A stretch of 64,000 bases of DNA from Chamaelirium japonicum (Eukaryota > Streptophyta > Magnoliopsida > Liliales > Melanthiaceae), in the NCBI GenBank assembly GCA_947650365.1, contig CANTAL010000026.1, positions 434,001-498,000 on the forward strand. The letters are read 5' to 3'. Below, piece after piece: positions 40,132 through 53,955 of this stretch. Within the stretch, counting starts at the first letter, position 1, and each line of letters begins with the position of its first letter. The notes beneath the pieces are model-generated. The model was not told the origin of the DNA. It saw only the letters and a list, made by a program, of their open reading frames with translations, and made no database searches. The position numbers were made by a program, and so were the translations under genes.

Positions 40132-41350
40132 TGAATGAGTTAGAATGGATCATATGAATGAATTAGAATGGATCATACAAATGAATTAGAATGGATCGAA
40201 CGAATGAATTAAAATGGATACATTCGAGCGAATGAATTAGAATTGATCGTAGGAATGAATTAGAATGGATCATACGAATGAATTAGAATGGATCGTGCGA
40301 ATGAATTAGAATGGATTGTACGAATGAATTAGAATGGATACATTCATGTGAATGAATTAGAATGGATCGGACGAATGAATTAGAATGTATCGTACGAATG
40401 AATTAGAATGGATCGTGCGAATGAATTAGAATGAATCGTACGAATACATTAGAATGGATACATTCGTGCGAATGAATTAGAATGGATCGTACGAATGAAT
40501 TAGAATGGATCATGCGAATGAATTAGAATAGATCGTACGAATGAATTAGAATGAATCGTGCGAATGAATTAGAATGGATCGTACGAATGAATTAGAATGG
40601 ATAGATACAAATGAATTAGAAAGGTTACATTCGTGAGAATGAATTAGAATGGAACGTACGAATGAATTAGAATGGATCGTACGAATGAATTAGAATGGAT
40701 ACATTCGAGCGAATGAATTAGAATGGATCCTACGAATGAATTAGAATGGATCATAGGAATGAATTAGAATGGATCGTGCAAATGAATTAGAATGGATCGT
40801 CCGAATGGATTAGAATGGATCGTACGAATGAATTAGAATGGATCATACAAATGAATTAGAAAGGTTACATTCGTGAGAATGAATTAGAATGGATCGTGCG
40901 AATGAATTAGAATGGATCGTGTGAATGAATTAGAATGGATCGTACGAACGATTTAGAATGGATCGTATGAACGAATTAGAATGGATCGTACGAATGAATT
41001 AGAATGGATACATTCGAGCGAATGAATTAGAATGGATCGTACGAATGAATTAGAATGGATCATAGGAATGAATTAGAATGGATCGTGCAAATAAATTAGA
41101 ATGGATACATTCGTGCGAATGAACTAGAATGGATCGTAGGAATGAATTAGAATGGATCGTACGAATGAATTAGAATGGTTACATTCGTGCGAATGAATTA
41201 GAATGGATCGTACGAATGAATTAGAATGTAACGTGCGAATGAATTAGAATGGATCGTACGAATGAATTAGAATGGATCGTGAGAATGAATTAGAATGAAT
41301 CGTACGAATGCATTAGAATGGATCGTACGAATGAATTAGAATGAATTGTA
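40132..41350 (-). repeat. satellite block, - orientation (HOR A3)
   Basis: About 1.22 kb, ending in GAATTGTACGATCC. Confidence 0.88.
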
Positions 41351-42639
41351 CGATCCATTCTAATTCATTCGTCCGATCCATTCTAATTCATTCGCACGAA
41401 TGTATCCATTCTAAATCATTCTTACAATCCATTCTAATTCATTCGCACGATCCATTCTAATTCATTCGTATGATCTATTCTAATTCATTCCTACGATCTA
41501 TTCTAATTCATTCGCTCGAATGTATCCATTCTAATTCATTCGTTCGATCCATTCTAATTCATTCATACGATCCATTCAAATTCATTCGCATGATCCATTC
41601 TAATTCATTCGTACGATCCATTCAAATTCATTCTCACGAATGTAACCTTTCTAATTCATTTGTATGATCCATTCTAATTCATTCGTACGATCCATTCTTA
41701 TCCATTCGTACGATCCATTCTAATTCATTCGTACGATCTATTCTAATTCATTCTCACAAATGTAACCTTTCTAATTCATTTGTACGATCCATTCTAATTC
41801 ATTCGTATGATCCATTCTAATCCATTCGTACAATCCATTCTAATCCATTCGTATGATCCATTCTAATTCATTCGCACGAATGTAACCATTCTAATTCATT
41901 CGTACGATTCATTCTAATGCATTCCTACGATCCATTCTAATTCATTCGCACGAAGGTATCCATTCTAATTCATTTGCACGATCCATTCTAATTCATTCCT
42001 ATGATCCATTCTAATTCATTCGTACGATCCATTCTAATTCATTCGCTCGAATGTATCCATTCTAATTTATTAGTACGATCCATTCTAATTCGTTCATACG
42101 ATCCATTCTAATTCGTTCGTACGATCCATTCTAATCCATTCGTACGATCCATTCTAATTCATTCGTACGATCCATTCTAATCCATTCGTACGATCCATTC
42201 TAATTCATTCGCACGAATGTATCCATTCTAATTCATTCGTACAATCCATTCTAATTCATTCGCACGATCCATTCTAATTCATTCGTATGATCCATTCTAA
42301 TTCATTCCTACGATCTATTCTAATTCATTCGCTCGAATGTATCCATTCTAATTCATTCGTTCGATCCATTCTAATTCATTCGTACGATCCATTCAAATTC
42401 ATTCGCATGATCCATTCTAATTCATTCGTACGATCCATTCTAATTCATTCGCACAAATGTATCCATTCTAATTCATTCGTACGATCCATTCTAATTTATT
42501 CGCTCGAATGTATCCATTCTAATTCATTCGTACGATCCATTCTAATTTATTCGCTCGAATGTATCCATTCTAATTCATTCGTACGATCCATTCTAATTCA
42601 TTCGTACGATCCATTCTAATCCATTCTAATTCATTCGTA
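41351..42639 (+). repeat. satellite block, + orientation (HOR A3 into A4)
   Basis: An extra 51 bp 23+28 pair near 42,540 lengthens the open frame here (42,287-42,619) by exactly 17 codons compared with the other copies. Confidence 0.88.
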
Positions 42640-44419
42640 CAAATGAATTAGAATGTATCATACGAATGAATTAGAATGGATCGTACGAATGGATTAGAAC
42701 GCATTGTACGAATGAATTAGAATGGACCGTACGAATGGATTAGAATGGATCGTACTTCCAACGAATGAGTTAGAATGGATCATACGAATGAATTAGAATG
42801 GATCGTACAAATGAATTAGAATAGATCGAACGAATGAATTAGAATGGATACATTCTAGCGAATGAATTAGAATAGATCGTAGGAATGAATTAGAATGGAT
42901 CATACGAATGAATTAGAATGGATCGTGCGAATGAATTAGAATGGATTGTACGAATGAATTAGAATGGATACATTCGTGCGAATGAATTAGAATGGATCGT
43001 ACGAATGAATTAGAATGGATCGTGCGAATGAATTAGAATGAATCGTACGAATGCATTAGAATGGATACATTCGTGCGAATGAATTAGAATGGATCGTACG
43101 AATGGATTAGAATGGATCGTACGAATGGATTAGAATGGATCGTACAAATGAATTAGAAAGGTTAAATTTGTGAGAATGAATTAGAATGGATCGTACGAAT
43201 GAATTAGAATGGATCGTACGAATGAATTAGAATGGATCATACGAATGAATTAGAATGGATCATAGGAATGAATTAGAATGAATCGTACGAATGAATTAGA
43301 ATGGATCGTACAAATGAATTAGAAAGGTTACATTTGTGAGAATGAATTAGAATGGATCGTACGAATGAATTAGAATGGATCGTATGAATGAATTAGAATG
43401 GATCGTACGAATGAATTAGAATTGATCATATGAATGAATTAGAATGGTTACATTCGTGCGAATGAATTAGAATGGATCGTACGAATAGATTAAAATGGAT
43501 CGTATAAATGGATTAGAATGCATTGTACGAATGAATTAGAATAGATACATTTGTACGAATGAATTAGATTGCATCGTACGAATGAATTTGAATTGATTGT
43601 ACGAATGAATTAGAATGGATCATACGAATGAATTTGAATGGATCATACGAATGAATTAGAATAGATATATTCATGTGAACGAATTAGAATGGATCGTACG
43701 AACGAATTAGAATGGATCGTATGAACGAATTAGAATGGATCGTACGAATGAATTAGAATGGATATATTCATGCGAATGAATTAGAATGGATCGAACGAAT
43801 GAATTAGAATGGATCGTACGAATGAATTAGAATGGATCGAACAAATGAATTAGAAAGGTTACATTTGTGAGAATGAATTAGAATGGATCGTATGAATGAA
43901 TTAGAATGGATCGTACGAATGGATTAGAATGGATCGTACGAATGAATTAGAATGGATCATACAAATGAATTAGAAAGGTTACATTCATGAGAATGAATTA
44001 GAATGGATCGAGCGAATGAATTAGAATTGATCATACGAATGAATTAGAATGGATTGTACGAATGAATAAGAATGGATCGTACGAATGAATTAGAATAGAT
44101 ACATTCGAGCGAATGAATTAGAATAGGTCGTAGGAATGAATTAGAATGGATCATATGAATGAATTTGAATGGATCGTATGAATGAATTAGAATGGATCGT
44201 ACGAATTAATTAGAATGGTTATATTCGTGCGAATGAATTAGAATGGATCGTACGAATGAATTAGAATGGATCGTACGAATGAATAAGAATGGATTGTTTG
44301 AATGAATAAGAATGGATCGTACGAATGAATTAGAATGGATTGTACGAATGAATTAGATTGGATACATTCGTGCGAATGAATTAGAATGGATCGGACGAAT
44401 GAATTAGAATGGATCATAC
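42640..44419 (-). repeat. satellite block, - orientation (HOR A4)
   Basis: About 1.78 kb, with the CTTCCAACG mark at 42,755; the last such mark in the window. Confidence 0.88.
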
Positions 44420-45290
44420 GATTCATTCTAATTCATTCGTACGATCCATTCTAATGCATTCGTACGATTCATTCTAATTCATTCGCACGATCCATTCTAA
44501 TTTATTCGTATGATCCATTCTAATTTATTTGCACGAATATACGATCCATTCTAATTTATTCGCAAGAATGTATCCATTCTAATTCATTCGTACAATCCAT
44601 TCTAATTCATTCGTACAAATGTATTCATTCTAATTCATTCGTACGATCCATTCTAATTCATTCGTACGATTCATTCTAATTCATTCATACGATCCATTCT
44701 AATTCATTCGTACGATCCATTCTAATTCATTCGCACGAATGTATCCATTCTAATTAATTCATACGATCCATTCTAATTCATTCGTATGATCCATTCTAAT
44801 TCATTCCTACGATCTATTCTAATTCATTCGCTCGAATGTATCCATTCTACTTCTTTCGTACGATCCATTCTTATTCATTCGTACGATCCATTCTAATTTA
44901 TTTGTATGATCAATTCTAATTCATTCGCACGATCCATTCTAATTCATTCTCACGAATGTAACCTTTCTAATTCATTTGTATGACCCATTCTAATTCATTC
45001 GTACGATCCATTCTAATCCATTCGTACGATCCATTCAAATCCATTCGTACGATCCAGTCTTATCCATTCGTACGATCCATTCTAATTCATTCGTACGATC
45101 CATTCTAATTCATTCTCATAAATGTAACCTTTATAATTCATTTGTACGATCCATTCTAATTCATTCGTACGATCCATTCTAATCCATTCATACGATCCAT
45201 TCTAATCCATTCGTATGATCCATTCTCATTCATTCGCACGAATGTAACCATTCTAATTCATTCGTACGATCCATTCTAATTCATTCCTAT
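44420..45290 (+). repeat. satellite block, + orientation (HOR A4, contains start of HOR B)
   Basis: From about 44,876 the sequence is repeated 8,665 bp later. Confidence 0.88.
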
Positions 45291-46509
45291 GAATGAGTTA
45301 GAATGGATCATATGAATGAATTAGAATGGATCGTACAAATGAATTAGAATGGATCGAATGAATGAATTAGAATGGATACATTGGAGCGAATGAATTAGAA
45401 TAGATCATAGGAATGAATTAGAAAGGATCATACGAATGAATTAGAATGGATTGTGCGAATGAATTAGAATGGATTGTACGAATGAATTAGAATGGATACA
45501 TTCATGCGAATGAATTAGAATAGATCGGACGAATGAATTAGAACGGATCGTACGAATGAATTAGAATGGATCGTGCGAATGAATTAGAATGAATCGTACG
45601 AATGCATTAGAATGGATCCATTCGTACGAATGAATTAGAATGGATCGTACGAATGAATTAGAATGGATCGTGCGAATGAATTAGAATAGATCGTACGAAT
45701 GAATTATAATGAATCGTGCGAATGAATTAGAATGGATCGTACGAATGAATTAGAATGGATACATACAAATGAATTAGAAAGGTTACTTTCGTGAGAATGA
45801 ATTAGAATGGATCGTACGAATGAATTAGAATGGATCGTACGAATGAATTAGAATGGATACATTCGAGCGAATGAATTAGAATGGATCGTACGAATGAATT
45901 AGAATGGATCATAGGAATGAATTAGAATGGATCGTGCAAATGAATTAGAATGGATCGTCTGAATGGATTAGAATAGATCGTACGAATGAATTAGAATGGA
46001 TCATACAAATGAATTAGAAAGGTTACATTCGTGAGAATGAATTAGAATGGATCGTGCGAATGAATTAGAATGGATCGTGTGAATGAATTAGAATGGATCG
46101 TACGAACTAATTAGAATGGATCGTATGAACGAATTAGAATAGATCGTACGAATGAATTAGAATGGATACATTCGAGCGAATGAATTAGAATGGATCGTAC
46201 AAATGAATTAGAATGGATCATAGGAATGAATTAGAATGGATCGTGCAAATGAATTAGAATGGATACATTCGTGCGAATGAATTAGAATGGATCGTAGGAA
46301 TGAATTAGAATGGATCGTACGAATGAATTAGAATGGTTACATTCGTGCGAATGAATTAGAATGGATCGTACGAATGAATTAGAATGTAACGTGCGAATAA
46401 ATTAGAATGGATCGTACGAATGAATTAGAATGGATCGTGAGAATGAATTAGAATGAATCGTACGAATGCATTAGAATGGATCGTACGAATGAATTAGAAT
46501 GAATCGTAC
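45291..46509 (-). repeat. satellite block, - orientation (HOR A4 / B1)
   Basis: Compared by eye over 400 bp with the copy at 53,956, it differs at about four sites. Confidence 0.88.
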
Positions 46510-47404
46510 GATCCATTCTAATTCATTCGTCCGATCCATTCTAATTCATTCGCACGAATGTATCCATTCTAATTCATTCTTACAATCCATTCTAATTCAT
46601 TCGCACGATCCATTCTAATTCATTCGTATGATCCATTCTAATTCATTCCTACGATCTATTCTAATTCATTCGCTCGAATGTATCCATTCTAATTCATTCG
46701 TTCGATCCATTCTAATTTATTCATACGATCCATTCAAATTCATTCGCATGATCCATTCTAATTCATTCGTACGATCCATTCTAATTCATTCTCACGAATG
46801 TAACCTTTCTAATTCATTTGTATGATCCATTCTAATTCATTCGTACGATCCATTCTAATCCATTCGTACGATCCATTCTAATCCATTCGTACGATCCATT
46901 CTAATTCATTCGTACGATCTATTCTAATTCATTCTCACAAATGTAACCTTTCTAATTCATTTGTACGATCCATTCTAATTCATTCGTATGATCCATTCTA
47001 ATCCATTCGTACGATCCATTCTAATCCATTCGTATGATCCATTCTAATTCATTCGCACGAATGTAACCATTCTAATTCATTCGTACGATTCATTCTAATG
47101 CATTCCTACGATCCATTCTAATTCATTCGCACGAATGTATCCATTCTAATTCATTTGCACGATCCATTCTAATTCATTCCTATGATCCATTCTAATTCAT
47201 TCGTACGATCCATTCTAATTCATTCGCTCGAATGTATCCATTCTAATTTTTTCGTACGATCCATTCTAATTCGATCGTACGATCCATTCTAATTCGTTCG
47301 TACGATCCATTCTAATTCATTCGCATGATCCATTCTAATTCATTTGTACGATCCATTTTAATTCATTCGCATGATCCATTCTAATTCATTCGTATGATAC
47401 ATTC
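46510..47404 (+). repeat. satellite block, + orientation (end of HOR A4 / B1)
   Basis: Follows HOR A up to about 47,315 and then leaves it, ending in GTATGATACATTCGTCCG. Confidence 0.88.
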
Positions 47405-50245
47405 GTCCGAATGAATTAGAATGGATCGTTCAAATGAATTAGAATAGATCGTGCGAATAAATTAGAATGGATCATACGAATGAATTAGAATAGATATATA
47501 CATGCGAATGAATTAGAATGGATCGTACGAATGAATTAAAATGGATCGTGCGAATGAATTAGAATGGATACATTAATGCGAATGAATTAAAATGGATACA
47601 TTTGTGCGAATGAATTAGAATGGATCATACGATTGAATTTGAATGGATCGTACGAATGAATTAGAATGGATACATTTGTGCGAATTAATTAGAATGGATC
47701 GTACGAATGAATTAGAATGGATCATACGAATGAATTAGAATGGATCGTACGAATGAATTAGAATGGATAGTGCGAATGAATTAGAATGGATCGTACGAAT
47801 GAATTAGAATGGATACATTCGTGCGAATGAATTAGAATGAATCGTACGAATGAATTAGAATAGATCGTACAAATGAATTAGAATGGATCGTGCGAATGAA
47901 TTAGAATTGATCATACGAATGAATTAGAATGGATCGTACGAATGAATTAGAATGGATCGTGCGAATGAATTAGAATGGATCGTACGAATGAATTAGAATG
48001 GATATATTTGAACGAATAAATTAGAATGGATCATACGAATGAATTAGAATGGATCGTGCGAATGAATTAGGATCGATCGTACGAATGAATTAGAATGGAT
48101 CGTACGAATGAATTAGATCGTACGAATGAATTAGAATGGATCGTACGAATGAATTAAAATGGATACATTCATACGACTGAATTAGAATGGATTGTATGAA
48201 TAAATTAGAATGGATCATACGAATGAATTAGGATGGATCGTGCGAATGAATTAGAATGGATCGTACGAATGAATTAGAATGGATATATTTGAACGAATAA
48301 ATTAGAATGGATCATACGAATAAATTAGAATGGATCGTACGAATGAATTAGAATGGATCATGCGAATGAATTAGAATCGATCGTATGAATGAATTAGAAT
48401 GGATCGTATGAATGAATTAGATCGTACGAATGAATTAGAATGGATTGTACGAATGAATTAAAATGGATACATTCATACGGCTGAATTAGAATGGATCGTG
48501 CGAATTAATTAGAATGGATCGTACGAATGAATTAGAATGGATCGTACGAATGAATTAGAAAGGATACATTCGTGCGAATAAATTAGAATGGATCGGACGA
48601 ATGAATTAGAATGGATCGTACAAATGAATTAGAATGGATCATATGAATGAATTAGAATGGTTACATTCGTGCGAATAAATTAGAATGGATCGTACGAATG
48701 GATTAGAATGGATCGTACGAATGGATTAGAATGCATTGTACGAATGAATTAGAATAGATACATTTGTGCGAATGAATTAGATTGCATCGTACGAATGAAT
48801 TTGAATGGATTGTACGAATGAATTAGAATAGATCGTATGAATGAATTAGAATGGATCATGCGAATGAATTAGAATAGATCGTACGAATGAATTAGAATGG
48901 ATCGTACAAATAAATTAGAATGGATCGTGCGAATGAATTAGAATGGATCGTACGAATGAATTAGAATGGATCCACCGAATGAGTTAGAATGGATCATACG
49001 AATGAATTAGAATGGATCGTACAAATGAATTGGAATAGATTGTGCGAATGAATTATAATGGATATATTCGTGCGAATGAATTAGAATGGAATGTAATAAT
49101 GAATTAGAATGGATCGTACTAATGAATTAGAATGGATCCATTCGTACAAATGAATTAGAATGGATCGTACGAATGGATTAGAATGGATCGTACGAATGGA
49201 TTAGAACGCATTATACAAATGAATTAGAATGGATCATACGAGTGGATTAGAATGGATCGTACGAATGAATTAGAATGGATCGTATGAATGAATTAGAATG
49301 GATACATTCGAGCGAATGAATTAGAATGGATCGTACGAATGAATTAGAATGGATCAGAGGAATGAATTAGAATGGATCGTGCAAATAAATTAGAATGGAT
49401 ACATTCGTGCGAATGAATTAGAATGGATCGTAGAAATGAATTAGAATGGATCGTATGAATGAATTAAAATGGTTACATTCGTGCGAATGAATTAGAATGG
49501 ATCGTACGAATGGATTAGAATGCATCATACGAATGGATTAGAATGGATCGTACGAATGAATTAGAATGGATCGTACAAATGAATTAGAAAGGTTACATTT
49601 GTGAGATATTTGAATGGATCGTACGAATGAATTAGAATGGATCGTACGAATGGATTAGAATGGATCGTACGAATGGATTAGAATGGATCGTACAAATGAA
49701 TTAGAATGGATCATACAAATGAATTAGAAAGGTTACATTCGTGAGAATGAATTAGAATGGATCGTACGAATGAATTAGAATGAATCATGCGAATGAATTT
49801 GAATGGATCGTACGAATGAATTAGAATGGATCGAATGAATGAATTAGAATGGATACATTCGAGCGAATGAATTAGAATAGATCGTAGGAATGAATTAGAA
49901 TGGATCATACGAATGAATTAGAATGGATCGTGCGAATGAATTAGAATGAATCGTACGAATGAATTAGAATGGATACATTCGAGCGAATGAATTAGAATAG
50001 ATCGTACGAATGAATTAGAATGGATCATAGGAATGAATTAGAATGGATCATGCAAATGAATTAGAATGGATACATTCGTGCGAATGAATTAGAATGGATC
50101 GTAGGAATGAATTAGAATAGATCGTACGAATGAATTAGAATGGTTACATTCATGCGTATGAATTAGAATGGATCGTACGAATGAATTAGAATGGATCGTT
50201 CGAATGAATTAGAATTGATCATACGAATGAATTAGAATGGATCGT
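47405..50245 (-). repeat. satellite block, - orientation (B1)
   Basis: About 2.84 kb. It holds the common 198 bp open-frame module in inverted orientation (49,711-49,908). Ends at the centre of a 44 bp perfect palindrome. Confidence 0.88.
47985..48500 (-). repeat. local tandem duplication of 281-304 bp
   Basis: GATATATTTGAACG occurs at 48,001 and 48,282; the ATACGACTGA/ATACGGCTGA mark at 48,171 and 48,475. The 23 bp change in spacing is one unit. The same structure sits in HOR B copy 2 at about 56,650-57,165. Confidence 0.78.
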
Positions 50246-50267
50246 ACGATCCATTCTAATTCATTCG
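50224..50267. repeat. 44 bp perfect palindrome at a strand switch
   Basis: The centre is GGATCGTACGATCC between 50,245 and 50,246. Both arms are perfect for 22 bp and then continue as imperfect satellite for kilobases with no spacer. Confidence 0.93.
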
Positions 50268-50309
50268 CACGATCCATTCTAATTCATTCGTACGATCCAT
50301 TCTAATTCA

Positions 50310-50690
50310 TTCGCACGAATATAACCTTTCTAATTCATTCGTACGATCCATTCTAATTCATTCCTACGATCCATTCTAATTCATTCGCACGAATGTATCC
50401 ATTCTAATTCATTTGCACGATCCATTCTAATTTATTCCTATGATCCATTCTAATTCATTCGTACGATCCATTCTAATTGGATCGCTCGAATGTATCCATT
50501 CTAATTCATTCGTACGATCCATTCTAATTCGTTCATATGATCCATTCTAATTCGTTCGTACGATCCATTCTAATTTGTTCGTACGATCCATTCTAATTCA
50601 TTCGCACCATCCATTCTAATTCATTCTCACTAATGGAACCTTTCTAATTCATTTGTATGATCCATTCTAATTCATTCGTGCGATCCATTC
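50310..50690 (+). repeat. run repeated 1,685 bp downstream, inside HOR B
   Basis: The rare CTAATTGGATCGCTCG and the units around it (50,310-50,690) return at about 51,995-52,350. So HOR B contains an older internal duplication. Confidence 0.75.
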
Positions 50691-51699
50691 TAATTCATTC
50701 GTATGATCCATTCTAATTTATTTGCACGATCAATTCTAATTCATTCCTATGATCCATTCTAATACATTCGTACGATCCATTCTAATTCATTCGATCGAAT
50801 ATATCCATTCTAATTCATTCATACGATCCATTCTAATTCATTCGTACGATCCATTCTAATTCATTCTCACGAATGTAACCTTTCTAATTCATTCGTACGA
50901 TCCATTCTAATGCATTCCAACGATCCATTCTAATTTATTCGCACGAATGTATCCATTCTAATTCATTTGCACAATCCATTCTAATTCATTCCTATGATCC
51001 ATTCTAATTCATTCGTACGATCCATTATAATTCATTCGCACGAATGTATCCATTCTAATTCATTCGTACAATCCATTCTAATTCATTCGCACGATCCATT
51101 CTAATTCATTCGTATGATCCATTCTAATTCATTCCTACGATCTATTCTAATTCATTCGCTCGAATGTATCCATTCTAATTCATTCGTTTGATCTATTCTA
51201 ATTCATTCGTACGATCCATTCAAATTCATTCGCATGATCCATTCTAATTCATTCGTACGATCCATTCTAATTCATTCTCACGAATGTAACCTTTTTAATT
51301 CATTTGTATGATCCATTCTAATTCATTCGTACGATCCATTCTAATCCATTCGTACGATCCATTCTAATCCAATCGTACGATCCATTCTAATCCATTCGTT
51401 CGATCCATTCTAATTCATTCTCACAAATGTAACCTTTCTAATTCATTTGTACGATCCATTCTAATTCATTCGTACGATCCATTCTAATCCTTTCGTACGA
51501 TCCATTCTAATCCATTCGTACGATGCGTTCTAATTCATTCGCACGAATGTAACCATTCTAATTCATTCGTACGATCCATTCTAATTCATTCCTACGATCC
51601 ATTCTAATTCATTCGCACGAATGTATCCATTCTAATTCATTTGCACGATCCATTCTAATTCATTCCTATGATCCATTCTAATTCATTCGTACGATACAT

Positions 51700-51950
51700 T
51701 CTAATTCATTCGCTTGAATATATCCATTCTAATTCATTCGTACGATCCATTCTAATTCGTTCATACGATCCATTCTAATTCGTTCGTACGATCCATTCTA
51801 ATTCATTCGTACGATCCATTCTAATCCATTCGTACGATCCATTCTAATTCATTCGTACGATCCATTCTAATTCATTCGCTTGAATATATCTATTCTAATT
51901 CATTCGTACGATCCATTCTAATTCGTTCATACGATCCATTCTAATTCATT
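51700..51950 (+). repeat. 166 bp local duplication
   Basis: CGCTTGAATATATC followed by the TTCGTTCATACG unit appears at 51,711 and 51,877, and again in HOR B copy 2 at 60,376 and 60,542. Confidence 0.75.
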
Positions 51951-53955
51951 CGCACGATCCATTCTAATTCATTTGTACGATCCATTCTAATTCATTCGCA
52001 CGAATGTAACCTTTCTAATTCATTCGTACGATCCATTCTAATTCATTCCTACGATCCATTCTAATTCATTCGCACGAATGTATCCATTCTAATTCATTTG
52101 CACGATCCATTCTAATTCATTCCTATGATCCATTCTAATTCAATCGTATGATCCATTCTAATTGGATCGCTCGAATGTATCCATTCTAATTCATTCGTAC
52201 GATCCATTCTAATTCGTTCATACGATGCATTCTAATTCGTTCGTACGATCCATTCTAATACGTTCGTACGATCCATTCTAATTCATTCGCACGATCCATT
52301 CTAATTCATTCTCACGAATGTAACCTTTCTAATACATTTGTATGTATGCATTCTAATTCATTCGTATGATCCATTCTAATTCTTTCGCACGATCCATTCT
52401 AATTCATTCGTACGATCCATTCTAATTCATTCGCTCGATCCAATCTAATTCATTCGTACGATCCATTCTAATTCATTCGCACGAATGTATCCATTCTAAT
52501 GCATTCGTACGATTCATTCTAATTCATTCGCACGAACCATTCTAATTCATTCGTACGATCCATTCGAATTCATTCGTCTGATCCATTCGAATTCATTCGC
52601 ACGAATGTATCCATTCTAATTCATTCGTATAATCCATTCTAATTCATTCGCACGATCCATTCTAATTCATTCGTATGATCCATTCTAATTCATTCCTACG
52701 ATCTATTCTAATTCATTCGCTCGAATGTATCCATTCTAATTCATTCGTTCGATCCATTCTAATTCATTCATACGATCCATTCAAATTCATTCGTACGATC
52801 CATTCTAATTCATTCGTACGATCTAATTCATTCGTACGATCCATTCTAATTCATTCGTACAATCGATTCTAATTCATTCGCACGATCCATTCTAATTCAT
52901 TCGTACGATCCATTCTAATTCATTTGTATGATCCATTCTAATTTATTCGTTCAAATATATCCATTCTAATTCATTCGTACGATCCATTCTAATTCATTCG
53001 CACGATCCATTCTAATTCATTCGCACGAATGTATCCATTCTAATTCATTTGCACGATCCATTCTAATTTATTCCTATGATCCATTCTAATTCATTTATAC
53101 GATCCATTCTAATTCATTCGCTGGAATGTATCCATTCTAATTCATTCGTACGATCCATTCTAATTCGTTCATACGATCCATTCTAATTCGTTCGTACGAT
53201 CCATTCTAATTCGTTCGTACGATCCATTCTAATTCATTCGTATGATCCATTCTAATTCATTCGCTCGAATGTATCCATTCTAATTCATTCGCTCGAATGT
53301 TTCCATTCTAATTCATTCGCTCGAATGTATCCATTCTAATTCATTCGTTCGATCCATTCTAATTCATTTGTACGATCCATTCAAAATCATTCGCATGATC
53401 CATTCTAATTCATTCGTACGATCCATTCTAATTCATTCTCACGAATGTAACCTTTCTAATTCATTTGTATGATCCATTCTAATTCATTCGTACGATCCAT
53501 TCTAATCCATTCTAATTCATTCGTACGATCCATTCTAATTCATTCGTACGATCCATTCTAATTTATTTGTATGATCAATTCTAATTCATTCGCACGATCC
53601 ATTCTAATTCATTCTCACGAATGTAACCTTTCTAATTCATTTGTATGACCCATTCTAATTCATTCGTACGATCCATTCTAATCCATTCGTACGATCCATT
53701 CAAATCCATTCGTACGATCCAGTCTTATCCATTCGTACGATCCATTCTAATTCATTCGTACGATCCATTCTAATTCATTCTCATAAATGTAACCTTTATA
53801 ATTCATTTGTACGATCCATTCTAATTCATTCGTACGATCCATTCTAATCCATTCATACGATCCATTCTAATCCATTCGTATGATCCATTCTCATTCATTC
53901 GCACGAATGTAACCATTCTAATTCATTCGTACGATCCATTCTAATTCATTCCTAT

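Larger units (their letters stand above)
37137..42161 (+). repeat. HOR A copy 3 (about 5,025 bp)
   Basis: The shortest complete copy. The marks at 37,679 and 42,755 are 5,076 bp apart and the open-frame starts are 5,025 bp apart; the 51 bp gap is the extra unit pair in copy 4. Confidence 0.87.
42162..47315 (+). repeat. HOR A copy 4, cut short at the right
   Basis: Follows copies 1-3 up to the TTCGTTCGTACGATCC run near 47,300, then shifts to unrelated unit order. No CTTCCAACG mark follows. Confidence 0.85.
44876..53540 (+). repeat. HOR B copy 1 (8,665 bp direct duplication)
   Basis: Three well-separated points are each exactly 8,665 bp from their partners: 46,628/55,293, 49,711/58,376 and 52,675/61,340. 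The left 2.4 kb is the end of HOR A copy 4; the rest is a new combination of blocks. The border is blurred by the repeat itself, within about 30 bp. Confidence 0.92.
50246..53955 (+). repeat. satellite block, + orientation (B1 into B2)
   Basis: About 3.7 kb, spanning the B1/B2 border near 53,541. Confidence 0.88.
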
